A stretch of 64,000 bases of DNA from Winogradskyella thalassocola (GTDB lineage: Bacteria > Bacteroidota > Bacteroidia > Flavobacteriales > Flavobacteriaceae). The translations under genes and the position numbers were made by a program. Below, one piece after another: positions 17,107 through 26,538 of this stretch; position 1 is the stretch's first letter, and each line of letters begins with the position of its first letter. The stretch lies in the NCBI RefSeq assembly GCF_900099995.1, contig NZ_FNCZ01000007.1:157043-221042 (forward strand), written 5' to 3'. The notes beneath the pieces were generated by a model. The model searched no databases. It was not told the origin of the DNA and saw nothing but the letters and a program-made list of their open reading frames with translations.

Positions 17107-18393
17107 ATGGAAAAATCTCACACTTTAAAACGCTACACGAGTACATTACTATGTATGGTATTTGTACTATTTTCTTTGAATGCTCAGACAGATTTTAAGG
17201 AGTATCAAGGTAAAGTTATCGATGGTAGAACTAATAAAACATTAGAAGCTGCTAGTCTCAGTATTAATAATACCAATATTAGTACGATTACGAATTCTGA
17301 AGGTCAATTCACGCTCAAAGTACCAAACAACTATTTAGATTCAAAAGTGGTGGTTTCTCTTTTAGGCTATAATACTTACGTTGTTCCATTGTCCGAACTA
17401 CTCAATAACAAATATGTTATAGAATTATATGAGGCTGTAACCGAGTTATCTACGGTTAACATCGCGGCTTTTAAAGATGCCGAAAGCTTAGTAAGAAAAG
17501 TATTTGATGATAAAAGTAAGAACGTCGGTGGTGAATCTGTTTATATGACAGCCTTTTACAGGGAAACCATTAAACGTAGAAATAGAAATGTATCCTTAAC
17601 AGAAGCTGTGGTTAATATTTTGAAGCAGCCAAATTCATCTAAACAACGCGATGCTATTCAACTTGGAAAAGCAAGAAAGAGCACAGATTACAAACGACTA
17701 GATACCGTTTCTGTAAAGTTGCAAGGTGGGCCATTTTCAACTATGTATTTGGATATTATGAAGTATCCTGAGTATATTTTTACAGACGAAAGTATTAGTG
17801 GGTATAATTTTACGTTTAATAATCCTTCAACTATAAATAATAGAACTGTTTTTGTTGTTGATTTTAATCCGAAGAATAATCAACTTCAAGTCAACTATAG
17901 TGGAAAACTTTTTATCGATGTGCAATCGCTCGCCTTAGTAAGTGCTAATTATTTTTTAGATGTGAGTAATATGGACAAGACTAAAAATCTCTTAGTTAAA
18001 AGAAAGCCTAGCGATATTGAAGTTTATCCTTTAGAAGCTATTTATAAAGTAGATTATAAAGAAAAAGGCAATAAATGGTATTACAGTTATTCTAACTTAA
18101 GCTTAACGTTTAAGGTGAATAAAAAACGTCAACTCTTTAATAAAGTCTATACATTGTCTAGTGAAATGGCAGTAACAGATTGGGAGGTCAACAGTGCGGA
18201 TAAGAAAATTAAGAACAAAGATAAACTTAGACCTTCGGTGATTATTACAGATGCTATTTCCGGATTTTCAGATCCTAACTTTTGGGGTGAGTATAATTTA
18301 ATAGAACCAGATAAATCTATTGAGTCTGCCATAGATAAAATAAAGAAAAACATAGAAAAGCAGAAAGAAAGAGAAAAAACTGCTAATGGTTAA
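17107..18393 (+). CDS. exported carboxypeptidase-like regulatory domain protein
   Basis: A 428-residue protein with a signal peptide ending near FSLNAQ. Residues ~32-110 form a CarboxypepD_reg-like beta-sandwich (YQGKVIDGRTNKTLEAASLS, then NSEGQFTLKVP and a conserved LGY). The remaining ~300 residues contain the region SVYMTAFYRETIKRRNR, found in flavobacterial outer-membrane-associated proteins of this architecture, and a charged lysine-rich tail. The function is unknown; an envelope location is inferred. A terminator follows at 18416, before the convergent TonB receptor gene. Confidence 0.7.
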   Translation: MEKSHTLKRYTSTLLCMVFVLFSLNAQTDFKEYQGKVIDGRTNKTLEAASLSINNTNISTITNSEGQFTLKVPNNYLDSKVVVSLLGYNTYVVPLSELLNNKYVIELYEAVTELSTVNIAAFKDAESLVRKVFDDKSKNVGGESVYMTAFYRETIKRRNRNVSLTEAVVNILKQPNSSKQRDAIQLGKARKSTDYKRLDTVSVKLQGGPFSTMYLDIMKYPEYIFTDESISGYNFTFNNPSTINNRTVFVVDFNPKNNQLQVNYSGKLFIDVQSLALVSANYFLDVSNMDKTKNLLVKRKPSDIEVYPLEAIYKVDYKEKGNKWYYSYSNLSLTFKVNKKRQLFNKVYTLSSEMAVTDWEVNSADKKIKNKDKLRPSVIITDAISGFSDPNFWGEYNLIEPDKSIESAIDKIKKNIEKQKEREKTANG

Positions 18394-18415
18394 TTGTAAG
18401 TTTTTATAAAATAGT

Positions 18416-18446
18416 AAAACCCTGAATTTAGTTTAGGGTTTTTTTA
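18416..18446. terminator. hairpin terminator between convergent genes
   Basis: AAAACCCT and AGGGTTTT arms surround an AT-rich loop, followed by a T run on the plus strand. The matching A run on the other side suggests it may also serve the leftward TonB receptor gene, whose stop is at 18456. Confidence 0.65.
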
Positions 18447-18455
18447 TGAGTCAGT

Positions 18456-20771
18456 TTAAAAATTGACTCTAAAACTTAAATTTGGTGTAAATTTTAAGGA
18501 CTTGTTATTAATCTCTACTATAGCATTGTCAGTATTAAAGGTGTAGTAGCGGTTAATGATATTCGTTTGATTGAAAATATTCCAAACAGAAGCACCAACT
18601 TCGGCATTGATGCCTTTTGAAGGTTTAAATTTATATATCGCGGAAATATCTGTTCTAAAGTAATCACCCAAACGAGAACTGTTTGGAGTGTTATATTCTA
18701 TTGTAGAATTACTATTGTCTTGAAGATCTAAGGGAGACGTAAAAGGTCTGCCCGAATGCCAATTAAAGCCAATGGCGATTTTAAAATTAGCACGATTATA
18801 AGTAAAAGATGTATTAACGACATGTCTTAAATCAATCGTGTTAGAAAATGAGTTACTGTTATTAATCTCATTAAAATTGTAATCATTTTTACTGTAGGTA
18901 TAGCTCAGCCACGTGCTAAAATCACTAAAGCGCTTATTAATAAGGAAGTCAATACCTTTAACCGTATAGTGCCCAATATCGTTGGTAAATTGAAACTGAT
19001 TTTGAAATCCTTGGCTACGTGCCGTAATATTATGGACTCCTTTGTAATAGCCTTCAATAGAGACCAGTAAATTATTTTGGTTATAACTGAGACCAATGGA
19101 GGCTTGCTCACTTGTAATTAATGGAACGTCATTACCATTGGCGAGTTGCCATCTTCGTTTTTCGATCCCAAAAAAATCTTGTTGTAAATCAATAATCTGG
19201 GTAATGGATTGGCTTTTTAATTCGCCTAAAGCTTCTAGTCTAAAATAATCTAGAAATTTATAATTTACCGTAAATCGAGGTTCTATTAAAAATTCTGATA
19301 ATTTGCCAAAATAACTGATTCTAGAGCCCAATCGTATATAAGTATCGCGAGATGTTGAGTACCATTCAACTTCTCCAAATAGGGCATGTGTTCTTATAAT
19401 TTCTTTGACTAAACTGGTGTAATTTGGATTGATGACATCTTCAAAGTTGGTGACTCCAACCTCATTAAATTGATAGCCACCATTAAATTTAATGTCTTTG
19501 CTAACTGTTTTTGAAACGTCTAATCGAAGACCGAAATCTTCAACTTTATTTTCTTGAGTTAATAATTGATTATTAGTGACATTGTTGTTCTTTGCATCTA
19601 AATCGTAATTAGAATAATAGAGCTGAGCAGACAAATTGGTGCCGTTGTTAATCACTTTAGAATAGGTTGCGCTAGCTCCATAACTCGTCTGATTCAATTC
19701 ACTTTTAGTCTCTTGAAAATTATTATCTATTGTGGTGAAAACCTGATTAAAATTCAAATTATTAGACATATTCATCACATTAATTCGCAACTTAGAAGTG
19801 TTGTTTATATCATATAAAAATTTAGCATTAAAGTCGTAAAACAGAAAACGTTCGTCTTGTGCTAAAAGCGTATTCATATTAGTGGAAGCATTGAGTTCAG
19901 AATCGTTGAAAATACGATCAAAATAAGCATCGTAAGTTTTAGAAACCAGAATGTCAGTATATGAACGTCTTGCTGATAGTTGTAATTCTGTTTTTTTCGA
20001 TAATGGTATTTTTGCAAAACCATCTACACTTAGCATATTTCCACCAATGCCGACATTGATTTTTTCATCTAATTCATCTGCATTTTTTATAGCAATAGTG
20101 CTAGAAACAGCATTGCCAAATTTGGAACTAGTTCCATTTTTAGAAATCGTAATGTTTTCGGATAAATATGGATTAAAAGCAGATATTAAACCAAAAAAAT
20201 GTCCCGACTGGTACATTCTTATCCCTTCATATAAAATGAGGTTTTGGTCATTAGTACCTCCTCTAACGTTGATGTTTGAAATGCGTTCATCAACACTCAT
20301 TATGCCTGGCAGATTTTGTACTATTTGTAGCACATCTGGCTCAATTAATCCAGGTAAAATATCAAATGCTTTTGTGTTGGCTTTAATAGTTCCATTATTT
20401 GTTTTAGAAATACCTTTGGTAAGATAATTTATAATTATAACCTCTTCTAAATGCTGAGTTTGACTTTGCAGTTCTTCCGTATCTTTTGGTGTAATGACAA
20501 TAAACCGATGACTCAACATTTCAAAATTAAGATCCGTAATACGATGTAATTGGTTTAATGCTTGTTTTATGGAAAGCTCATGAGATAATGAGCGCATTGA
20601 AATACCTTCAATTGTTTTGGTTTCAAATGAAAATATAACGTCGTATTTTTTTTCTAATTCTTGAAGAATTTGAACAAGCGGTTTTTCGACCTCTTGTTCC
20701 TGACTATATGTGAGGTTACAAAAGGTGATCGATATAAAGTAGAAAATTAAGCAAAGTAATTTTTTATTCAC
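18456..20771 (-). CDS. TonB-dependent outer membrane receptor with STN signalling domain
   Basis: A 771-residue protein. A signal peptide (~1-23) is followed by a secretin/TonB short N-terminal (STN) domain at ~30-90, the part that talks to FecR in transducing receptors. A plug domain starts near 130 (LQIVQNLPGIMSVDERISNI, then NVRGGTNDQNLILYEGIRMY), followed by a beta barrel ending in the aromatic SFRVNF. Unlike SusC it lacks the carboxypeptidase-like N-terminal domain. The gene overlaps fecR by 8 bases, and sigma and FecR lie directly upstream, so it is likely a signal-sensing receptor for an iron chelate or other ligand. The ligand is unknown. Confidence 0.9.
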   Translation of the reverse strand: MNKKLLCLIFYFISITFCNLTYSQEQEVEKPLVQILQELEKKYDVIFSFETKTIEGISMRSLSHELSIKQALNQLHRITDLNFEMLSHRFIVITPKDTEELQSQTQHLEEVIIINYLTKGISKTNNGTIKANTKAFDILPGLIEPDVLQIVQNLPGIMSVDERISNINVRGGTNDQNLILYEGIRMYQSGHFFGLISAFNPYLSENITISKNGTSSKFGNAVSSTIAIKNADELDEKINVGIGGNMLSVDGFAKIPLSKKTELQLSARRSYTDILVSKTYDAYFDRIFNDSELNASTNMNTLLAQDERFLFYDFNAKFLYDINNTSKLRINVMNMSNNLNFNQVFTTIDNNFQETKSELNQTSYGASATYSKVINNGTNLSAQLYYSNYDLDAKNNNVTNNQLLTQENKVEDFGLRLDVSKTVSKDIKFNGGYQFNEVGVTNFEDVINPNYTSLVKEIIRTHALFGEVEWYSTSRDTYIRLGSRISYFGKLSEFLIEPRFTVNYKFLDYFRLEALGELKSQSITQIIDLQQDFFGIEKRRWQLANGNDVPLITSEQASIGLSYNQNNLLVSIEGYYKGVHNITARSQGFQNQFQFTNDIGHYTVKGIDFLINKRFSDFSTWLSYTYSKNDYNFNEINNSNSFSNTIDLRHVVNTSFTYNRANFKIAIGFNWHSGRPFTSPLDLQDNSNSTIEYNTPNSSRLGDYFRTDISAIYKFKPSKGINAEVGASVWNIFNQTNIINRYYTFNTDNAIVEINNKSLKFTPNLSFRVNF

Positions 20772-21648
20772 GCTTTAGTAAAATAGATTTTTCTGATTTG
20801 CTGTAGCTTAAATTTAATGGTATTGTAACAGACTTCAATGCTAAATCTAAATTATTGTGTGTAAAACTTCCTGTGAATAAACGAGAAAGATCAATGTTCT
20901 CAGTAATTATCGTTTGGTTGTATTGACTTTCAAACTCCGCAATAACATGTTTAAGTGGCACACTTGTAAAGCTACTTTCACCATGCAACCATTGTGGTTG
21001 CACAGCGTTTTCTTTTTCATTTGCAAGTAGTTTCCCATCTATAATTACGAAAGTATGTCCTGGTTTTAATTTTGTTGTTTTATTATTGTGAGTTACAGCA
21101 ACTAGACCTTCGTAACACGTCACTTCAAAATACGAGTCGCGTTGTTTTACATTAAATTGTGTCCCTAAAACGCTAACAATACCATCCGCAGTAATGACAT
21201 CGAATTTTTGACCTTTAGCAACTTTAAAAAATGCTTCTCCTTGTAGTTTTACTTCTCTAGTTTCACCCCAATGACTTTCATTAAATGATACTGTGGAATT
21301 AGCATTAAGATCAACTGTAGAGTGGTCTGGTAATTCTATTGACGTTTGTTGAGCTATATCTGTGACAACTGTAGTATCTAAAGTTGTAGTATAATAATAA
21401 ATGCTAAATCCGATGGCTAAAATAGCCGCAATTCTAAGCAAAGGTTTTAACCATTGTTTTGAATTTGTTTTCTCAGGTTTAAGAGTTTTGTAGGTTTGGT
21501 CGCTAGAAAATTCTGGGGCTTTAAAATCTTTTAAAGCGGCATCCAGCTTAATCAATTCATTATAATCCTCTAACTGCTCAAAAGCATTCTGCTCTTGAGT
21601 ATTTAGATTATGATCTAACCATTTTTTTATAAGTTCTTCTCGCTTCAT
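20764..21648 (-). CDS. FecR-family anti-sigma factor
   Basis: A 294-residue single-pass inner membrane regulator. An N-terminal cytosolic anti-sigma part (~1-68) is followed by a membrane segment (~69-87, LLRIAAILAIGFSIYYY). The periplasmic FecR domain (IELPDHSTVDLNANSTVSF, VKLQGEAFFKVAK, VLGTQFNVKQRD) is followed by a C-terminal DUF4974-type STN-like domain. It should hold the adjacent sigma factor inactive until the receptor is engaged. It overlaps the receptor gene and follows the sigma gene after 73 bases. Confidence 0.93.
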   Translation of the reverse strand: MKREELIKKWLDHNLNTQEQNAFEQLEDYNELIKLDAALKDFKAPEFSSDQTYKTLKPEKTNSKQWLKPLLRIAAILAIGFSIYYYTTTLDTTVVTDIAQQTSIELPDHSTVDLNANSTVSFNESHWGETREVKLQGEAFFKVAKGQKFDVITADGIVSVLGTQFNVKQRDSYFEVTCYEGLVAVTHNNKTTKLKPGHTFVIIDGKLLANEKENAVQPQWLHGESSFTSVPLKHVIAEFESQYNQTIITENIDLSRLFTGSFTHNNLDLALKSVTIPLNLSYSKSEKSILLKRE

Positions 21649-21702
21649 AATATGATTTCAAGTATATAACAGCTTAGGTTTAAAAACTCCTACTTATTTT
21701 TA

Positions 21703-21729
21703 GTTTCAAAGTTTCAAAGTTTCAAAGTT
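21703..21729 (-). repeat. three GTTTCAAA direct repeats overlapping the sigma factor stop codon
   Basis: The 8-base unit GTTTCAAA occurs three times head to tail, followed by a partial GTTC. The first repeats (in minus-strand sense, TTTGAAAC) include the TGA stop of the sigma gene. The array lies in the sigma-fecR spacer. Confidence 0.85.
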
Positions 21730-22237
21730 CATCAATGTCCTCTCTTAATTTTTTCAACGCTCCATAAATGCGTTTTTCAACTCCTTTTACAGAAATATCT
21801 AATAGCTCTGCAATTTCTTTAAACCGTTTGCCTTCAACTCTATTCATTAAAAACGCAACACGCTGGGCTTCTGTTAGTTTACTTAGTGCTGTTTGGATTT
21901 TTTGATGGTACTCCTTTTCTTCGAGTACAAATTGTGGGGTTTCGTTAGTGGAACTTTTTTGAGGTTTCTGACCATATTTTAGTACTACTTTTTGATGTGC
22001 ATAGGCATTGAGCATTAAATTATTAGCGGTTGTAAACAAATAACTCTTCGCTTTGTTTGGTGCAACTTTGCTACAATTTTGCCAAAGTTTTATAAAAGCT
22101 TCCTGAACTTTATCTTCCGGATTCAATTGATCTCCAAACTTGTAGTATAAAAAATCATGCAGGTTTTTAGCATGCTTTTTATAAAGGCGCTCAAATAAGA
22201 GCGATTCGCAGATATTATCTTGTAAGGGTTTGTTCAT
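21722..22237 (-). CDS. ECF sigma-70 factor (FecI-like)
   Basis: A small sigma factor of about 171 residues. Region 2 covers roughly 15-85 (LHDFLYYKFGDQLNPEDKVQ, then EAFIKLWQNC). Region 4 has the helix-turn-helix at the end (RVAFLMNRVEGKRFKEIAEL, then SVKGVEKRIYGALKKLRE). The longer frame would start at a GTG at 22255; the ATG at 22237 is preferred. It sits upstream of fecR and the STN receptor on the same strand, the usual order for cell-surface signalling. The divergent lipoprotein gene at 22339 shares the 101-base upstream space and may be a target. Confidence 0.92.
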   Translation of the reverse strand: MNKPLQDNICESLLFERLYKKHAKNLHDFLYYKFGDQLNPEDKVQEAFIKLWQNCSKVAPNKAKSYLFTTANNLMLNAYAHQKVVLKYGQKPQKSSTNETPQFVLEEKEYHQKIQTALSKLTEAQRVAFLMNRVEGKRFKEIAELLDISVKGVEKRIYGALKKLREDIDEL

Positions 22238-22338
22238 GGTTTTGAATAGGCCCACAAATTATAAATAATATTTTAGATTATTGGGTAGGAAATATAGAAG
22301 GCTAACTGTTTTATAATAAATAGAAAAGCATTAATGCC

Positions 22339-24879
22339 ATGAAAATCAAATCTAAATATCTATTTATTAATTTCCTTTTTGTCCTTTTTTGCTTTACATC
22401 TTGTCAGGACGAGATTACTCAAATTGAAAATCCAAACGATCAAGAAACCATAGTTTCAAATTCTACTTTGGCAAACCTAATGAGCAGAACAACAGCAAAC
22501 TTTGGTGCTGCTGACGATATTTTAGACAGTGCAAGTTGTTTTTCTGTTGAATTGCCTGTTACAATTGTGATTAGTGATATTACTATAGTTATTGAAACAC
22601 AATCCGATTTACAACAATTAGAGAGTCTATACAATGAGTCATCTATTAATGATGATTTTTTAGATTTTGTATTTCCAATTTCTATTATTTTTAATGATTA
22701 CAGTCAAATTGTGATTGAAAATGAAGACGAACTTCAAGGGTTTGTGAGCGAATGTGGAAGTGAAGAAAACGATGCTATTGAATGTGTAGATTTCGTTTAT
22801 CCTATTTCTTTTTCTGTATTTAATGCTGGATTTAATCTTATTGATACCGTCATAATTGAAAGTGACGAAGCTTTATATGGGTTTTTAAATGGCTTAGAGG
22901 AGGATGAGAATGCAGTGGTTGTTAGTTTAAACTTTCCGGTGACTCTAGAATATGCTAATGGTGATACTGTTGAGGTTAATACGAATCAAGATTTAGCTGA
23001 AGCCATTGAATTGGCCAGCGATGATTGTGATGAAGATGATTGTACTGCAGAATCTGTAAAATTAAATTTAAAAGAATGTCAGTGGAAAATAATGACCTAT
23101 TCAAGTTTTCCTGAGTTTGTGGGAATTGATTTGGTTTTTTATTCAAATGATACATTTGCTATTTTTCAAGATGGTAGTTCTTTTAATGTTGTGAGTAATT
23201 GGTCTGTAATTTCAACAGATGGTGAAACATATCTTTACTTAGAAACAGAGTTTGAAGATTTAGGAGGAGACTGGAAAATTGTAGAATGTGATGATAATAC
23301 CATACAATTTACAAAAGGTGAACAAACTATGGTTATTAATCAGGTCTGCGAAGATGATTTAAATTGTTCGCTCACTGATATTAGTAGTATTTTACAACAA
23401 TGTCCTTGGGATTTTAGTGATGGAACAGGCAATTTTGAGAATGATAAAATGATTTTTAATGCTAATGGCGACGTGCAAATTTCGGAAGGGATGGCAACTT
23501 CAGCAATTGGTGGAGGTTGGAATTTATCTGTTTCAGACGAAGGAATCCTATTAACCTTTTCAGATTTAACGGCTTTTCAAGAAAGTTTAGAAGGAGATTG
23601 GTTAATTGTTGAATGCGATACAGATCGGATTGTATTACATAAAGGTGATCAAACTTTAGTCTTAGAACAAAACTGTAATGGTGATCTTTTTAGCTGTTTT
23701 GGAGATTTCGAAATTGTAGAATGTACACAAACCAACAATGTTCCTGTTTTTAATTTAAGCGCCAATACCATTGGACTTGTAATTTGTACAGAATCTTTCG
23801 TTCCATCGTTTCATGAAACTTTAAATGACGCAGAGAACAACACAAATCCAATTGAAATTACTGAAACTTACGGTTCATTAGTGGCACAGGTTTATTTGAG
23901 AATTGAAGCTAGTAATGGGGATTATGAAGTCTTTAATGTATATCTCAATTCAGAAAGTTGTGCTAATTTTGATTGTTTTATAAACACCCAAATTACGGCA
24001 TGCGGTATCGATGGTTTTGCCACATTTAATTTAACTGAAGCCAATCAAGAATGTGGACCCGATTTAGCGATTTATGGAATTTATTATTACGGATCTGAAA
24101 GTGATTTACAAAACAATGTGAATCCTATTAACCCTCCGGAAAGTTATACTAATTTGTATAACCCAACTGTAATATACGCTGCCGTACTAAATGTTTATAG
24201 CAATATTATAGAGCATATTTTTACTATCGATTTAATTGTGGAGGATTGTAATTATTTTGAATGCTTCGAAAGTTTTGATGCTGTAATAGAAGTTTGTGAT
24301 GACGGTTCTGATGGTCCATATGAATTTAACCTTCCAATAGCATTTGCAAATTGTACTCCAAGTGCAGATGACATCACTTATTATGAAACTCTCGCGGATG
24401 CGAATTCGGATCAAAATCTAATTGCGAATCCATCAGCTTACAGTGCTTCTGATGTTTCCTCTATAGTTTATGTCAGAGTTGAAATTCAAAATCAGTTTGA
24501 GATATTTCCAATTCAATTAACCGTTGTAACCTGTAATGTAGGTAATTGCACAGAAGGAGATATTAATGGTATTTTAACTGAGTGTCTTTGGAACGTGGCC
24601 AGCTATAATGGAAGCGATAATTTAAGTAATTATAATTTTCATTTCGAACAAAACTCAGGTATTGTCGTGATATATACTGATACCATCACAATTGATGCGA
24701 CGTGGTCAACATCGCAAGCAAGTGATGGTGTTGTAATTGATTTTTCAAATGTAACAGGCCCGAATATTCAAGCGATAAATGGTAGTTGGTTGGTTGTAGA
24801 ATGCACAGAAAACCAATTGGTGTTGCATAATGTTAATGATAGCAGTATAGAAATTGTTCTAGATAGAACTTGTGAATAA
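22339..24879 (+). CDS. large modular lipoprotein divergent from the ECF sigma gene
   Basis: An 846-residue acidic predicted lipoprotein (lipobox FTSC near residue 22). Residues ~65-235 hold about four related strand pairs (FVFPISIIFNDYSQIVIENE, FVYPISFSVFN, LNFPVTLEYANGDTVEVN). Three lipocalin-like modules follow or end the protein (KLNLKECQWKIMTYSS, ISSILQQCPWDFSDG, INGILTECLWNVASYN), each closing with a W/L-VECxxxxIxLHKGxQT-type motif. Between the second and third lie repeats with CDDGSDGPYEFNLP and SSIVYVRVE that look like the repeats of the secreted protein at 59895. The function is unknown. A surface lipoprotein regulated with the neighbouring signalling trio is inferred. Confidence 0.75.
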   Translation: MKIKSKYLFINFLFVLFCFTSCQDEITQIENPNDQETIVSNSTLANLMSRTTANFGAADDILDSASCFSVELPVTIVISDITIVIETQSDLQQLESLYNESSINDDFLDFVFPISIIFNDYSQIVIENEDELQGFVSECGSEENDAIECVDFVYPISFSVFNAGFNLIDTVIIESDEALYGFLNGLEEDENAVVVSLNFPVTLEYANGDTVEVNTNQDLAEAIELASDDCDEDDCTAESVKLNLKECQWKIMTYSSFPEFVGIDLVFYSNDTFAIFQDGSSFNVVSNWSVISTDGETYLYLETEFEDLGGDWKIVECDDNTIQFTKGEQTMVINQVCEDDLNCSLTDISSILQQCPWDFSDGTGNFENDKMIFNANGDVQISEGMATSAIGGGWNLSVSDEGILLTFSDLTAFQESLEGDWLIVECDTDRIVLHKGDQTLVLEQNCNGDLFSCFGDFEIVECTQTNNVPVFNLSANTIGLVICTESFVPSFHETLNDAENNTNPIEITETYGSLVAQVYLRIEASNGDYEVFNVYLNSESCANFDCFINTQITACGIDGFATFNLTEANQECGPDLAIYGIYYYGSESDLQNNVNPINPPESYTNLYNPTVIYAAVLNVYSNIIEHIFTIDLIVEDCNYFECFESFDAVIEVCDDGSDGPYEFNLPIAFANCTPSADDITYYETLADANSDQNLIANPSAYSASDVSSIVYVRVEIQNQFEIFPIQLTVVTCNVGNCTEGDINGILTECLWNVASYNGSDNLSNYNFHFEQNSGIVVIYTDTITIDATWSTSQASDGVVIDFSNVTGPNIQAINGSWLVVECTENQLVLHNVNDSSIEIVLDRTCE

Positions 24880-25206
24880 AGAAGCTAGAGGTTAGTAATT
24901 TTAGTAAGTTAGTTAAGTTGTTAAAAAGAGTCATTCGCCATGAGTGGCTCTTTTTGTTTGATATCACTTGAAAGTTGGATGCTTATAGTCGTTAGACTTG
25001 AAAGATGAGACTAAAGAAGTGAGATTGTGTTTTTTGTGAACCTCTGTGTATTTTTTCATTGAGCATTGTACGATTTTATTTCATATTTTATTAACTAAAA
25101 AGTAATTTCTAAACCCATTCATAATTCTCTCATAAATTCTTAAATTTGCAGCTTATTAAAATATTGTAGATTACAATTGTAGTCTGCAAACTGAAGACTA
25201 AAAAAC
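24880..25206. other. 327-bp spacer: terminator, then ffh promoter region
   Basis: It holds a terminator at 24923-24955, an AT-rich middle without a gene, a TAAATTTG motif at 25141-25148 that fits the -7 consensus before ffh, and a GCAAACTGAAGACT phrase just before the ffh start. No SRP RNA is apparent. Confidence 0.55.
24923..24955 (+). terminator. intrinsic terminator after the large lipoprotein gene
   Basis: AAAAAGAG and CTCTTTTT arms with further pairing inside (CA/TG and a wobble pair) and a terminal T run. Confidence 0.7.
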
Positions 25207-26538
25207 ATGTTCAATAATTTAAGTGATAAGTTAGATAAAGCGTTACACGTATTAAAAGGTCATGGTAGCATTACAGAAGTAAATGTTGCTGAGACACTTA
25301 AAGAAGTAAGACGAGCGCTTTTAGATGCCGATGTTAACTTTAAAATTGCAAAAGAATTTACCGTTCGTGTAAAAGAAAAAGCACTTGGTCAAGATGTATT
25401 AACAACATTACAACCAGGTCAGTTAATGGTTAAAATCGTTAAAGACGAATTAACTGAACTGATGGGTGGCGACGTAGAAGGTATTAATCTTTCAGGTAAT
25501 CCTAGTGTGATTTTAATGTCTGGTTTACAAGGGTCAGGTAAAACAACCTTTTCTGGTAAACTAGCCAATTATTTAAAAAACAAAAAAACTAAGAAACCAT
25601 TATTAGTAGCCTGTGATGTCTATCGTCCGGCTGCAATCGATCAGTTACATGTTGTAGGAGATCAGATAGGTGTTGAGGTTTTTAGTGATAGAGGAAATAC
25701 AGATCCTGTTGCGATTTCTAAAGCAGGTATCGCTCATGCCAAAGCAAATGGTCATAATGTGGTGATTATTGATACCGCTGGTCGTTTAGCTGTGGATAAA
25801 GCGATGATGGATGAAATCTCTAACATTCATAAAGCCATTCAGCCACAAGAAACCTTGTTTGTAGTTGATTCTATGACAGGTCAAGATGCGGTAAATACAG
25901 CAAAAGCCTTCAATGATATTTTAAATTTTGATGGTGTTATCCTTACCAAATTAGATGGTGATACACGAGGTGGAGCAGCAATTTCGATTAAATCTGTAGT
26001 TAACAAACCAATTAAATTTATTGGTACGGGTGAGAAGATGGAAGCGATTGATGTTTTCTATCCATCACGTATGGCAGATCGTATTTTAGGAATGGGAGAT
26101 GTCGTTTCTTTAGTGGAACGTGCTCAAGAGCAGTTTGATGAAGAAGAAGCAAGAAAATTACAGAAGAAGATTGCTAAAAACCAGTTTGGGTTTGATGATT
26201 TCTTAAAACAGATTCAGCAAATCAAGAAAATGGGTAACATGAAGGATTTAGTAGGCATGATTCCTGGTGCAGGAAAAATGATGAAAGATATTGATATTGA
26301 CGATGATGCTTTTAAAGGTATTGAAGCGATTATTCATTCAATGACTCCTGAAGAGCGTTCTAATCCATCTGTTATAAATGCAAGTCGTAAAAAACGAATT
26401 GGTAAAGGTTCTGGTACATCTGTACAAGAAGTAAATCAACTCTTAAAGCAATTTACGCAAATGAGTAAGATGATGAAAATGATGCAAGGTGGAGGCGGAA
26501 AGCGTATGATGCAGATGATGCAGAATATGCCTAAATAA
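25207..26538 (+). CDS. ffh: signal recognition particle protein (SRP54)
   Basis: A GTPase that binds signal sequences of nascent membrane and secreted proteins and delivers ribosomes to the membrane. The 443 residues comprise an N domain (~1-85), a G domain with P-loop GLQGSGKTTFSGK near 103-115, DVYRPAAIDQL, DTAGR and TKLDGD, and a methionine-rich M domain at the C-terminus (MSKMMKMMQGGGGKRMMQMM). Standard length. The flanking spacers contain CAGT/ACTG-type sequence in opposite orientation. Confidence 0.97.
   Translation: MFNNLSDKLDKALHVLKGHGSITEVNVAETLKEVRRALLDADVNFKIAKEFTVRVKEKALGQDVLTTLQPGQLMVKIVKDELTELMGGDVEGINLSGNPSVILMSGLQGSGKTTFSGKLANYLKNKKTKKPLLVACDVYRPAAIDQLHVVGDQIGVEVFSDRGNTDPVAISKAGIAHAKANGHNVVIIDTAGRLAVDKAMMDEISNIHKAIQPQETLFVVDSMTGQDAVNTAKAFNDILNFDGVILTKLDGDTRGGAAISIKSVVNKPIKFIGTGEKMEAIDVFYPSRMADRILGMGDVVSLVERAQEQFDEEEARKLQKKIAKNQFGFDDFLKQIQQIKKMGNMKDLVGMIPGAGKMMKDIDIDDDAFKGIEAIIHSMTPEERSNPSVINASRKKRIGKGSGTSVQEVNQLLKQFTQMSKMMKMMQGGGGKRMMQMMQNMPK

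Noticed and set aside
19951..20427. 158-codon plus-strand frame inside the TonB receptor gene
   Set aside because: It is antisense to the conserved plug domain, and its composition is that of a shadow frame.
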